DNA from: HGM04593 sp964423665
GTDB taxonomy: Bacteria > Bacteroidota > Bacteroidia > Bacteroidales > Bacteroidaceae
NCBI GenBank assembly: GCA_964423665.1
Contig: CAYRFX010000029.1
Location: 1-24,550 of the forward strand
Direction: 5' to 3'
Length of the DNA stretch: 24,550 nt
Each line of letters starts with the position of its first letter. The first letter of the stretch is position 1. This document shows positions 1-7,300 of the stretch, piece by piece. Under the pieces are notes generated by a model, which was not told the DNA's origin, did no database searches, and saw only the letters and a program-made list of their open reading frames with translations. Position numbers and translations under genes: made by a program.

Positions 1-426
1 GCGAAGCACCGCGGTTGGGAAAAGGAGCTCACCGAGCAGGCTTTGCAGATTCTCGACTGGTCGTGGGAATGGGGCTGGGATAAGCAGTATGGCGGTATCA
101 TCAATTTCCGCGACTGCCGCTACCTGCCACCGCAGGACTACTCGCAGGATATGAAATTCTGGTGGCCGCAAACCGAGGCTATCATCGCCACACTCTATGC
201 CTACGAAGCTACCGGCGACGATAAGTATCTTATTTGGCACAAGCAGATAAGCGAATGGACATACGCCCATTTCCCCGACACCGAGATGGGCGAATGGTAT
301 GGCTATCTGCATCGCGACGGCACTGTGGCACAGCCTGCCAAGGGTAATATTTTCAAAGGACCTTTCCACATTCCAAGAATGATGATAAAGGCATACGATT
401 TATGTAACATTTTAACCAAAGAATAA
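1..426 (+). CDS. N-acylglucosamine 2-epimerase (AGE) family protein, 3' part
   Basis: The reading frame is open from the first base, so the start lies outside the window and 141 C-terminal residues are visible. AGE enzymes interconvert N-acetylmannosamine and N-acetylglucosamine and use an (alpha/alpha)6 barrel. Visible signatures are the Trp-rich helix pairs (WSWEWGWDKQYGG), WWPQTEAI in the middle, and the C-terminal KGPFHIPRMM with its conserved His and Arg, which fits the active-site end of the family. The stop is followed after a single base by the MFS transporter start, so the two are surely co-transcribed. With a mutarotase third in line, the context points to sialic acid or ManNAc catabolism. 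Cellobiose 2-epimerase is the main alternative within the fold; the neighbours make it less likely. Confidence 0.85.
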   Translation, partial: AKHRGWEKELTEQALQILDWSWEWGWDKQYGGIINFRDCRYLPPQDYSQDMKFWWPQTEAIIATLYAYEATGDDKYLIWHKQISEWTYAHFPDTEMGEWYGYLHRDGTVAQPAKGNIFKGPFHIPRMMIKAYDLCNILTKE

Positions 427-427
427 A

Positions 428-1687
428 ATGGGTAAATTAAGAGAGAAAAAATGGTATCCGTGGTTGGTGGTAGTGCTCCTCTCGGGCGTGGCATTCCTCA
501 ACTACATGGACCGACAGATGCTGAGCACAATGCGCTTTGCAATGTCCGAAGATATTATGGAGGTGGCAACAAGCTACACCGGCCCGTGGGGCTGGGGTGC
601 CTTGATGGCTGCTTTCATGTGGATTTATGGACTTATGAGCCCTATCTCGGGCACAATAGCCGACCGTCTGAACCGCAAGAACCTTATTGTGGGCAGCCTT
701 TTTGTGTGGTCGGCGGTTACATTCCTCATGGGATTTGTAGATACATACTGGGAGCTCTACGCCCTGCGTGCCGTTATGGGATTCAGCGAGGCACTTTATA
801 TTCCCGCCGCCCTATCACTCATTGCCGATATTCATAGTGGCAAGACACGCTCAATGGCTATCGGTATTCACATGACAGGATTGTATTTAGGACAGATCGC
901 AGGAGGCTTCGGCTCGATATTCTCGAGCCTGCTCAACTGGCACGATGTATTCCTTTACTGCGGTCTTGTGGGAATGATATATGCGGTTGTTCTCATACTG
1001 CTTATAAGCGACCCCGGGCGCGAGAAAAAAGCCACAGAGGCTGCACCAGCCGAGCAGGCAAATGTATTAAAGAGCATTATGCTGGTACTCAGCAATATGG
1101 CATTTTGGGCTGTGCTTTTCGTGTTCACCACATTGAGCATGCCGGGCTGGGCTACAAAGAATTGGTTGCCCGAGCTGCTTGCCAACGTAATAAGCAGCAA
1201 CTGGGGCATTGAACCCGGGAAGGCGATGGACTATGCAGGTCCCATTGCGGTTATAAGCCTTGCAGGAGCATCATTCATCGGTGCTATGATTGGCGGGCGA
1301 CTATCGGACAAATGGGTGCAGAGCAATGTACGCGGGCGCGTATATACCAGCAGCATAGGACTCGCGCTCATCGTTCCCTCATTGGTATTTATGGGATTGG
1401 GCGATAGCCTTGCAGCCGTTATCTTTGCCATTCTCTGTTTCGGCATCGGCTATGGTTTCTTCGACACAAACAATATGCCCATTCTGTGCCAGTTTATACC
1501 CTCGCGCCAGCGTGCTACAGCCTATGGTTTCATAAACATGTCGGGTGTTCTGGGCGGTGCTGCCATCACAACAGCATTGGGCAATCTGTCGCTTGGCGAG
1601 GGCTTTGCGCTCCTAGGTGGTGTAACCGTGCTATCGTTGCTCATTCAGATAACTATGTTGCGTCCCAAGACCGCAAATATGGAATGA
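428..1687 (+). CDS. MFS transporter, probable sialic acid/amino-sugar permease
   Basis: A 419-residue protein with about 12 hydrophobic segments, the usual MFS size. It would sit in the inner membrane and import a sugar acid or amino sugar. The loop after the second membrane segment carries the MFS motif-A-like sequence GTIADRLNRKN, and a related GGRLSDKW occurs at the start of the second half. An early NYMDRQ segment resembles the hexuronate/sialate branch (anion:cation symporters). It starts one base after the epimerase stop and is followed 50 bases later by the kelch mutarotase. This order is known for Bacteroidales sialic acid loci, so N-acetylneuraminate or N-acetylmannosamine is the likely substrate. 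The substrate is inferred from context; the transporter family itself is clear. Confidence 0.85.
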   Translation: MGKLREKKWYPWLVVVLLSGVAFLNYMDRQMLSTMRFAMSEDIMEVATSYTGPWGWGALMAAFMWIYGLMSPISGTIADRLNRKNLIVGSLFVWSAVTFLMGFVDTYWELYALRAVMGFSEALYIPAALSLIADIHSGKTRSMAIGIHMTGLYLGQIAGGFGSIFSSLLNWHDVFLYCGLVGMIYAVVLILLISDPGREKKATEAAPAEQANVLKSIMLVLSNMAFWAVLFVFTTLSMPGWATKNWLPELLANVISSNWGIEPGKAMDYAGPIAVISLAGASFIGAMIGGRLSDKWVQSNVRGRVYTSSIGLALIVPSLVFMGLGDSLAAVIFAILCFGIGYGFFDTNNMPILCQFIPSRQRATAYGFINMSGVLGGAAITTALGNLSLGEGFALLGGVTVLSLLIQITMLRPKTANME

Positions 1688-1737
1688 TTTTCAAGAATCA
1701 TAAAAGGCGAAGAACAAAAAAATACCAGCCAATAATT

Positions 1738-2850
1738 ATGAAAAGAATTTTAATAGTTCCCTTTATTGCAGCAGCCTTCATAGGCTGCTGCAATAACAAG
1801 ATGGAGCCACAAGCAAAGGAGATAGGTCGTATGCCGGCAACAGAGAGCGGTTACGAGAAAGGAGTATCGGCAATGTATGCTGCCACATATAATAATGTAT
1901 TATATATTGCCGGTGGCTGTAATTTCCCCACCACCCCGGCAGCCGAGGGTGGCAGCAAACGCTACTACAAAGGCATTTATAAAAGTTCGTTGAAGAGCGA
2001 CACTCTGCAATGGAGCATTGCAGGAGAACTGCCACAATGTTCGGCTTACGGTGCGCAAGCACAGAAAGGCAACAAATGGTACATTGCAGGCGGAATGAAG
2101 GAGAGCGGCGCTCTAAAAAATGTCTATTGCATAACAATAGAAGAGAACGGGCTCACTACCGACACACTGCCTTCACTACCACACGCCATAGACAACACGG
2201 CAGGCTGCATCGTGAGCGATTCGCTGCTATGTGTTGTAGGTGGCAACGCCGACGGAAAGCCATCGGCACAAATCCTGTCGCTGAACCTCAACGATACTGC
2301 AAGCGGCTGGCAGGTGACAGCAACAATGCCAGCCCCCCGTGTGCAACCCGTGTGTGCAGCTGTGGGTAGCAAATTGTATGTGTGGGGAGGATTCTGCCCG
2401 GGAGACACAGCCACTGCCAAGGTATATACCGACGGAGTGTGCTACGATACCGAAAAACATTGCTGTTGTAGTTGCTCCCCCATTGCAGATATATGCATAG
2501 ATGAAGAAACACTCACACTATCGGGCGGAACAGCAACCGTCGCCAACGGCATTATATATGCAACAGGCGGCGTGAACAAGGAGATTTTCTTCGATGCCAT
2601 CACAGGCAGCTATAAACTTATAGACAAAAAGGATTATATGTTGCAAGAACCTGCGTGGTACAAGTTCAACAGCAAGCTGCTTATGTTCAACCCTGCAACA
2701 GAGAAGTGGCAATCCATATGCGACGAGCAACCATTCGCCCGGGCAGGAGCACTGCTGATAGAGCATAGCAACACACTCATCTACATAGGCGGAGAACTAA
2801 AGCCCGGCATACGCACCCCGCAGATACACATCACAAAAACAGCTGATTAG
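1738..2850 (+). CDS. Cyclically permuted kelch mutarotase lipoprotein (NanM-like)
   Basis: A 370-residue kelch beta-propeller. The reading frame is open much further upstream (to 1486) but that part overlaps the transporter gene. The ATG at 1738 gives a clean lipoprotein signal (MKRILIVPFIAAAFIGC), so I chose it. Kelch blades show repeated GG pairs: LYIAGGCN, WYIAGGMK, LCVVGGNAD, LYVWGGF, IIYATGGV and LIYIGGE. N-acetylneuraminate mutarotases of this kind convert alpha to beta sialic acid outside the cytoplasm, which speeds uptake. Being third after an epimerase and transporter supports that role. A Cys cluster (residues 242-244 and 246) sits in one inter-blade loop and is unusual. The next feature downstream is a strong hairpin terminator. 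Confidence 0.85.
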   Translation: MKRILIVPFIAAAFIGCCNNKMEPQAKEIGRMPATESGYEKGVSAMYAATYNNVLYIAGGCNFPTTPAAEGGSKRYYKGIYKSSLKSDTLQWSIAGELPQCSAYGAQAQKGNKWYIAGGMKESGALKNVYCITIEENGLTTDTLPSLPHAIDNTAGCIVSDSLLCVVGGNADGKPSAQILSLNLNDTASGWQVTATMPAPRVQPVCAAVGSKLYVWGGFCPGDTATAKVYTDGVCYDTEKHCCCSCSPIADICIDEETLTLSGGTATVANGIIYATGGVNKEIFFDAITGSYKLIDKKDYMLQEPAWYKFNSKLLMFNPATEKWQSICDEQPFARAGALLIEHSNTLIYIGGELKPGIRTPQIHITKTAD

Positions 2851-2896
2851 CAACACCTTGCAAATGACGGGAGGAAATCCCCGCACTAAATAGGGA

Positions 2897-2941
2897 ATCT
2901 CCCTGCAACGATTAGGAAATTAACGTTGCAGGGAGATTTTC
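2897..2941 (+). terminator. Hairpin terminator of the sialate operon
   Basis: Perfect 14-bp arms (2897-2910 and 2924-2937) with a 13-base loop, followed by TTTT. It lies 47 bases after the mutarotase stop. The right arm also carries the presumed -33 box of the next gene. Confidence 0.8.
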
Positions 2942-2956
2942 TCATTCATACCTTTG
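2926..2956 (+). promoter_or_regulatory. Bacteroidetes-type promoter of the His-rich gene
   Basis: TTG at 2926-2928, 20-base spacer, TACCTTTG at 2949-2956, an exact match to the TAnnTTTG -7 box. The upstream element lies inside the right arm of the preceding terminator hairpin. The start codon at 2995 leaves a leader of about 30 bases. Confidence 0.65.
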
Positions 2957-2994
2957 CTACCACAGAAACAAGGAAAAATGTTTAACCATTAAAG

Positions 2995-3450
2995 ATGAAG
3001 ATTATGAAAAAGATTATGATGATTGCAGTACTTATAGGCGGAATGCTTATGCCTGCACAGCTTATGGCACAAAAGAACAGACAGAACAACAGACAGGATA
3101 ACCGCCCTCGCATAGAGAGCCGCAACACCAACAAAGGAAATAACCGCAAGGAGATGAGAGTGGAGAGCAACAGACGACCCGCAGTAAACAACCACAAGCC
3201 CGCCCCTCACAAACCGCAGATAGTGCATGCAAAACCGGCACATCGCCCCGTAGTACACCACCCTGCACCGGCACCCGTGCATGTTGCACATCACTGCCCA
3301 CCGCCCGTGGTTGTTCATAACCCGGCACCCCATCCAGTTGTAGTGCACCATCCCGCACCGCGGGTACATTACCACTGTAACAGTGATGTAGCAAATGCAG
3401 CAGCCGTGGCGATAGGAGTTGTAGGTCTCATATCACTGCTTGCCAACTAA
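2995..3450 (+). CDS. Small secreted His/Pro-rich protein
   Basis: 151 residues, function not recognised. Residues 1-26 form a signal peptide ending in QLMAQ. Residues 27-66 are rich in Asn, Arg and Gln and highly charged. Residues 67-127 are a low-complexity stretch of Pro, Val and about 15 His, built from repeats like HHPAP and VVVH. Two Cys occur at 101 and 128. The last 20 residues (ANAAAVAIG...) are hydrophobic and could anchor the protein or insert in a membrane. The composition suggests an envelope metal-binding protein, but this is inference only. The start could also be the ATG at 3004. It has its own promoter and terminator, so it is a single-gene unit. Similar small exported His-rich proteins are usually annotated as hypothetical in Bacteroidales. 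Confidence 0.8.
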   Translation: MKIMKKIMMIAVLIGGMLMPAQLMAQKNRQNNRQDNRPRIESRNTNKGNNRKEMRVESNRRPAVNNHKPAPHKPQIVHAKPAHRPVVHHPAPAPVHVAHHCPPPVVVHNPAPHPVVVHHPAPRVHYHCNSDVANAAAVAIGVVGLISLLAN

Positions 3451-3482
3451 ACAACGACATATCATACTTAAACCAATAACAG

Positions 3483-3524
3483 CAGATGGCATCGCCGGCT
3501 TACGCGCGATGCCATCTGTTATGC
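3483..3524 (+). terminator. Hairpin terminator of the His-rich gene
   Basis: Perfect 13-bp arms at 3483-3495 and 3506-3518 with a 10-base loop. The following tail (TTATGCTTT) is only moderately T-rich. It lies 33 bases after the stop codon. Confidence 0.7.
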
Positions 3525-3726
3525 TTTGCAGGCAAGGATTCAACCCGCTTTAGCTGATTGTGGATAATACAATTTATTGTCTGGTTTATTCTTGATGCAA
3601 AAATATTATGTAAAAAACAATCCCACAATCACAAAAAAAGTGATTTTTACACAAAGATGTAACAAGATGTAGGGATAATTGATAAGAAACTATGTCTCTT
3701 ACATTATTATTATCAACTCAAACTAC
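3525..3726. other. AT-rich intergenic region between convergent genes
   Basis: About 200 bases with no credible gene. It holds a spaced inverted repeat (TGATTGTGG at 3555-3563 and CCACAATCA at 3623-3631) and a short CAC/GTG hairpin around an A tract near 3631-3642. No clear terminator for the - strand gene was found. Confidence 0.5.
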
Positions 3727-4278
3727 TCATTCACCATTCCTCAACCAGTCTCTTGTCTCCATCAATGCACAGCCAAGCAGATTTTCACCTTTCCACAGTT
3801 CCACTCCACCCTGCTTCGCATGTTCGGCATCGAGCCCTATACCCCATATTCTGTCATAGGGACTTGCCTCGGCAAGTATTACATCTCCAGTTGAAAGTAA
3901 AAATTCTTTAAGCAACGGATTCTGAGAAAATTTTGCCTTGTTACCATTCACAACAACATCGTATTTAACCTCGTTCCAGCGTACCTGCTCAAACCCGCGC
4001 ACCTCACGCCCCAGCTTCTTGTAAAAAAGAGGGCTGGTGGCAAGCATTATCTCCTGCAATACCTCATCATCACCAAACAAGCGCGCCTTACTTGCCATCA
4101 TATATTGCTCGGTGGTGTGATATTGCACACCATCAATCTCAAACCAGCAGTCATACCACTGGCTAAGACACTGCTTGCCAATTTTATCATAGTTGGGTGT
4201 ATGCCCCCAGAAATAACAAAAGCCAATATCATTATTACGACGAACAATCTCCTTGATAATCTCAATACTATATTTCAT
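3727..4278 (-). CDS. NADAR-family protein (YbiA/ADP-ribose glycosidase-like)
   Basis: 183 residues, a full single NADAR domain. Members cleave N-glycosidic bonds of ribose-type substrates: YbiA-type proteins act on riboflavin-pathway intermediates, and other NADARs remove ADP-ribose from guanine bases. Conserved features visible are the segment LSQWYD with Tyr and aromatic residues (39-46), THR/GLU-rich TTEQYMMASKA (55-65), LGREV (89-93), the GNKAKFSQN stretch (112-120), LLSTG (127-131) and the signature ASPYDRIWGIGL (138-149). The start ATG lies one base after the stop of the upstream fusion gene, so translation is probably coupled. Which substrate it uses cannot be told from sequence. There is no visible DarT-like toxin beside it. 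Confidence 0.88.
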   Translation of the reverse strand: MKYSIEIIKEIVRRNNDIGFCYFWGHTPNYDKIGKQCLSQWYDCWFEIDGVQYHTTEQYMMASKARLFGDDEVLQEIMLATSPLFYKKLGREVRGFEQVRWNEVKYDVVVNGNKAKFSQNPLLKEFLLSTGDVILAEASPYDRIWGIGLDAEHAKQGGVELWKGENLLGCALMETRDWLRNGE

Positions 4279-4279
4279 A

Positions 4280-5338
4280 TCAAACCTCTCTTTCTCTTAT
4301 TTTCATTAATATTTTTCCCAAATTATTATCACCTTCCCAGCTATACAGGTCTATTCCCCAATATCTATCATGCCTGTTGTTTCCATTTATTATCACACTC
4401 CTCCCGGTAGCGAGCAGTTTATCCATCAAAGCTGGATTCTGCTCAAATTTGGCGCGCAGAACAGACTCCATTATATCCGACCTTTGTTCCTCCCAACCTT
4501 GAAAGGGCACAATCTCGCGAGACTTCTGCGCTGCTTTATCAACAGACATCACAGATAGACGCCTGCGTTCACCCTCGTCGTGCACCTTCGAAGAGAGAAA
4601 CGCCACCTCGGCATTTTTATATCTGACGCCCTGCCACACAAAGTCGCTTGGAAACCTATTACTCAAAAAATCAAATTCCCCCGCAAATTTGCATATGACA
4701 TCAGGAAAATCACCAGGCTTCAACTCCTTGAAAATCTCCCAAACGGCAGGGTGCAGCAATTCCTTGCAGGAGACACCCGAGAGCATACGCTCCCTCACCA
4801 CCGATGAACTTATTGCGCGCACATCTGCCGGCTGGGGCAACACCACAATACGTTCTTCACAATTTGAGAGCACCTCATGTTTCTTCAAGCTATCCTCAAC
4901 CGGCTCCCCATCTCTTGAATATAGCACAACCTTAAACCTCTCCAAGAAGGCATTTTTCTCTGTCATGTGAGCAAGCAGATTAATTTTATCGGCACCCATG
5001 ATAAAATAAAGCTCCGAATCGGGATACTCCCCCTGCAGCGCCATCATTGTAGCGAAAGTCATTGGCTCCACGGTACCAATTTCCTTGTCACAAACCTGCA
5101 TTTCGGACTCCCCGGAACAGATGGCATCAAGCATTGCAATGCGCATTTCAGGCGATAGAACAACAGGGCTACTGCCACGATAGATTTTACGCTTCAAATA
5201 CGCATCGCTCACCGGGACAAACAGCCCAAGAGCAGCCCCCACAGCATCTATAGCCCTCTTCATCAATATGTAGTGGGCTAATGTAGGCGGGTTAAAGCTA
5301 CCGCCCATAATAACTATCCTATTTCGCTCTGTTTTCAT
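4280..5338 (-). CDS. Nucleotidyltransferase-NADAR fusion protein
   Basis: 352 residues with two domains. Residues about 7-205 are a nicotinate/nicotinamide mononucleotide adenylyltransferase-type Rossmann domain: GGSFNPPTLAH (12-22, with the T-x-x-H motif), FIMGADK (112-118) and the ISSSVVR phosphate-binding motif (176-182). Residues about 215-352 are a NADAR domain: FDFLSN (222-227), NAEVAF (242-247), LRAKFEQNP (294-302), LLATG (308-312), DRYWGIDL (324-331) and a terminal NNLGKILMKIR. The fusion links NAD synthesis chemistry to cleavage or sensing of an ADP-ribose-like compound. NADAR fusions and links with NAD enzymes were predicted earlier by comparative genomics, so the architecture is not new in itself. 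The NADAR half differs clearly from the stand-alone protein encoded next. The ATG directly abuts a palindromic operator. Confidence 0.88.
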   Translation of the reverse strand: MKTERNRIVIMGGSFNPPTLAHYILMKRAIDAVGAALGLFVPVSDAYLKRKIYRGSSPVVLSPEMRIAMLDAICSGESEMQVCDKEIGTVEPMTFATMMALQGEYPDSELYFIMGADKINLLAHMTEKNAFLERFKVVLYSRDGEPVEDSLKKHEVLSNCEERIVVLPQPADVRAISSSVVRERMLSGVSCKELLHPAVWEIFKELKPGDFPDVICKFAGEFDFLSNRFPSDFVWQGVRYKNAEVAFLSSKVHDEGERRRLSVMSVDKAAQKSREIVPFQGWEEQRSDIMESVLRAKFEQNPALMDKLLATGRSVIINGNNRHDRYWGIDLYSWEGDNNLGKILMKIREREV

Positions 5339-5359
5339 TTTGCGTTATTTTTACGCAAA
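5339..5359. promoter_or_regulatory. Operator O1, palindrome TTTGCGT-N7-ACGCAAA
   Basis: A 21-bp inverted repeat with perfect 7-bp arms directly next to the start codon of the fusion gene. Its distal arm overlaps the predicted -7 box. A protein bound here would block initiation. The regulator is not in the window. Confidence 0.7.
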
Positions 5360-5387
5360 GTAAAAGAAAATTTTCGTAACAGCCAAA
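5356..5387 (-). promoter_or_regulatory. Predicted promoter of the NADAR operon
   Basis: On the - strand, TTTG (5384-5387), a 20-base spacer, then TTACTTTG (5356-5363), one mismatch from TAnnTTTG. It lies between the two operators, with O1 covering the end of the -7 box. Confidence 0.5.
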
Positions 5388-5390
5388 CAA

Positions 5391-5411
5391 TTTGCGTAAA
5401 TATAACGCAAA
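5391..5411. promoter_or_regulatory. Operator O2, second copy of TTTGCGT-N7-ACGCAAA
   Basis: Same perfect 7-bp arms and the same 7-base spacer length as O1, centred 52 bp from it (about five helical turns). It sits just upstream of the -33 box. The identical arms and spacing make chance unlikely. Confidence 0.7.
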
Positions 5412-5451
5412 ATATTTGATTTGTGACTGTTTATATTATTAAAGAGGATTG

Positions 5452-5493
5452 TAAAAGACAGAGAGCGATTAAAAAACTTTAACCGCCCTCTGT
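5452..5493 (-). terminator. Terminator of the pepT-thioesterase operon
   Basis: Arms ACAGAG at 5458-5463 and CTCTGT at 5488-5493, extended inward through GCG/CGC and TTAAA/TTTAA. The mismatches on the + strand become G-U pairs in - strand RNA. In that direction it is followed by CTTTTAC. It lies 30 bases past the thioesterase stop. Confidence 0.7.
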
Positions 5494-5523
5494 TATAATT
5501 CGCCTTAAAAATCGAACATCATA

Positions 5524-5898
5524 TTATTTGATTTTAGAAAGGAAACGTTCAATATCAACAATAAAGCGAGTGTGTGAGCCTTCACCAATAATTCCGTCAC
5601 AATCTTCGGCATAGACCTTAAAAACAAGCTTTCGCCCATCTACCGAAAACAACTCGGCAGTTGCAGATACCTTGACACCGATAGCTGTAGGTTTAATATG
5701 CGAGACGTTTATCTCAGAACCAACAGTTGTTGAGCCCTCGGGCAGATAAGGCGCAACAGCATTCATGGCAGCATTCTCCATTAGAGCCACCATTGAGGGG
5801 GTTGCATAGACATCGAGCCCACCTGAACCGACAGACGAGGCGCAAATACCCTTTTCAACTACCACGGTAGAGGTATATTTCAATCCTTTTTCAAGCAT
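5524..5898 (-). CDS. Hotdog-fold thioesterase, fluoroacetyl-CoA thioesterase (FlK)-like
   Basis: 124 residues, the normal size for a single hotdog domain. It probably hydrolyses a small acyl-CoA in the cytosol. Thr33, Glu41 and His67 (in YATPSMVALMEN and VSHIKPTAIG) have exactly the spacing of the FlK catalytic triad Thr42-Glu50-His76, and the surrounding pattern matches that family. Fluoroacetate itself is an unlikely substrate in a gut-type bacterium; related proteins are widespread and mostly uncharacterised. The gene starts 6 bases after the stop of peptidase T and is followed by a terminator, so the two form an operon. Why a tripeptidase is paired with a thioesterase is not evident. Confidence 0.85.
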   Translation of the reverse strand: MLEKGLKYTSTVVVEKGICASSVGSGGLDVYATPSMVALMENAAMNAVAPYLPEGSTTVGSEINVSHIKPTAIGVKVSATAELFSVDGRKLVFKVYAEDCDGIIGEGSHTRFIVDIERFLSKIK

Positions 5899-5904
5899 AG
5901 TTCC

Positions 5905-7146
5905 TTATTTCAAATCTTTTACTTTTGCAGCAATATTCACAATAGTCATCACAGCCTTTTCCATCACCTGTGCCGACACAAACTCATAACGGCTATGAAA
6001 ATTTATACCACCCGCAAAGAGATTAGGACAAGGCAACCCCATGAACGAGAGCTGAGCACCATCTGTTCCACCGCGTATAGGTCTCACAAGAGGCTTCACG
6101 CCAGCCTCTTCCATTGCCATCTTTGCAAGGTCAATAATATACATTTTGGGCTCTATCTGCTCGCGCATATTGCGATACTGCTCCTTGAGGTCGAGAGTAA
6201 CAACACCGGCACCATATTTTGCCTTTATTCCATCGGCAATCTTCGAAATATATGCCATACGATGCTCAAAAGTCTCGCGACAGTGATCGCGTATGATATA
6301 TGAAACCTCAGCTGAATCAACCCCACCGTTAATGCTCATCAAATGATAGAAGCCTTGATAGCCGTCGGTGCTTTCGGGCGTCTCGGTTGCCGGAATCGAG
6401 TTTACAATCTCTGTGGCAACACGCAAAGCATTAAGCATCTTTCCCTTTGCATAACCGGGGTGCACATTGCAACCTTGAATAGCGAAATTAGCCGAGCCTG
6501 CATTAAAATTCTCAAATTCAAGCTCACCCTCGGCACCGCCATCAACGGTATATGCCCAATCGCAACCAAAAAGAGGAACATTGAAATTATGTGCACCACG
6601 ACCAATCTCCTCATCGGGATTAAAAGCTATGCGTATCTTGCCATGCTCAATCTCGGGGTGCGCCTGCAAATATGCCACAGCAGTCATAATCTCGGCAATA
6701 CCCGCCTTATCGTCGGCACCAAGCAAAGTGTGCCCGTCGGTAACCACGATATCGTGCCCGATGTAATTCTGTATCTCGGGAAAATCCGTTACAGACAATA
6801 CGATACCATCTTTTTCACATAAAACAATATCGCCTCCGCCATAAGACTCCACCACACGGGGGCGCACGTTCAAGCCACGCATATCGGGGCTTGTATCCAA
6901 ATGCGATATAAAACCTATTGTGGGCAGCTCCTTGCAACTGTTCGATGGCAATGTTGCATAGAGATACCCCTTCTCGTCGAGTTCAATCTCATCAAGCCCC
7001 ATTTTTCTTAACTCCTCTTGCAAATACTCGGCAAAAAACATCTGCCCGGGCGTGCTGGGAACCTTATCCGAGTCGTCGCGCGACTCGGTATCAAAAAGTA
7101 CAAACTTCAAAAAACGTTTTAATACATAATCTTTTATCTCACTCAT
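5905..7146 (-). CDS. pepT: Peptidase T (tripeptide aminopeptidase)
   Basis: 413 residues, normal length for PepT, an M20-family cytosolic zinc enzyme that removes the N-terminal residue from tripeptides. Metal-site signatures are SHLDTSPD (His82), the bridging Asp in LLGADDKAG (145), the catalytic Glu pair in NPDEEIGRGAH (179-180), Asp202 in YTVDGG, and the C-terminal His in INFHSRYEF. The segment IRGGTDGAQLSFMGLPCPN is also characteristic. It is first in a two-gene operon with the thioesterase. It is divergent from enolase across about 150 bases. I could not find a convincing -7 box there. Confidence 0.95.
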   Translation of the reverse strand: MSEIKDYVLKRFLKFVLFDTESRDDSDKVPSTPGQMFFAEYLQEELRKMGLDEIELDEKGYLYATLPSNSCKELPTIGFISHLDTSPDMRGLNVRPRVVESYGGGDIVLCEKDGIVLSVTDFPEIQNYIGHDIVVTDGHTLLGADDKAGIAEIMTAVAYLQAHPEIEHGKIRIAFNPDEEIGRGAHNFNVPLFGCDWAYTVDGGAEGELEFENFNAGSANFAIQGCNVHPGYAKGKMLNALRVATEIVNSIPATETPESTDGYQGFYHLMSINGGVDSAEVSYIIRDHCRETFEHRMAYISKIADGIKAKYGAGVVTLDLKEQYRNMREQIEPKMYIIDLAKMAMEEAGVKPLVRPIRGGTDGAQLSFMGLPCPNLFAGGINFHSRYEFVSAQVMEKAVMTIVNIAAKVKDLK

Positions 7147-7300
7147 ATCGGGAATTTGTTTATTTGTCCGTAAAATTAATTAATTGAACCATTAAGCACA
7201 AATTTTACAGGCAAATCTTTTCAAGTATTTAAGAGTAAAAAGAAAAACCAAGCAAAAAGCCCTATTGTTCTCTTCTTGATAATGATTAAACAGAGAATCT

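Noticed and set aside
1486..1737. N-terminal extension of the kelch gene into the transporter gene
   Set aside because: The extension is out of frame with the transporter, has no protein-like character, and the ATG at 1738 gives a proper lipoprotein signal.
3555..3631. Spaced inverted repeat TGATTGTGG/CCACAATCA as a mobile-element end
   Set aside because: Only 9 bp, in AT-rich DNA, with no target duplication or transposase; left as an intergenic note.
3727..5338. Complete DarT-type toxin-antitoxin or phage-defence island
   Set aside because: NADARs can counter ADP-ribosylating toxins, but no toxin, macrodomain or phage-related gene lies beside the pair; neighbours are housekeeping genes.
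5339..5411. Assignment of the palindromes to NrtR or another named NAD regulator
   Set aside because: I cannot match TTTGCGT-N7-ACGCAAA to a known regulator motif with certainty, so only the operators are claimed.
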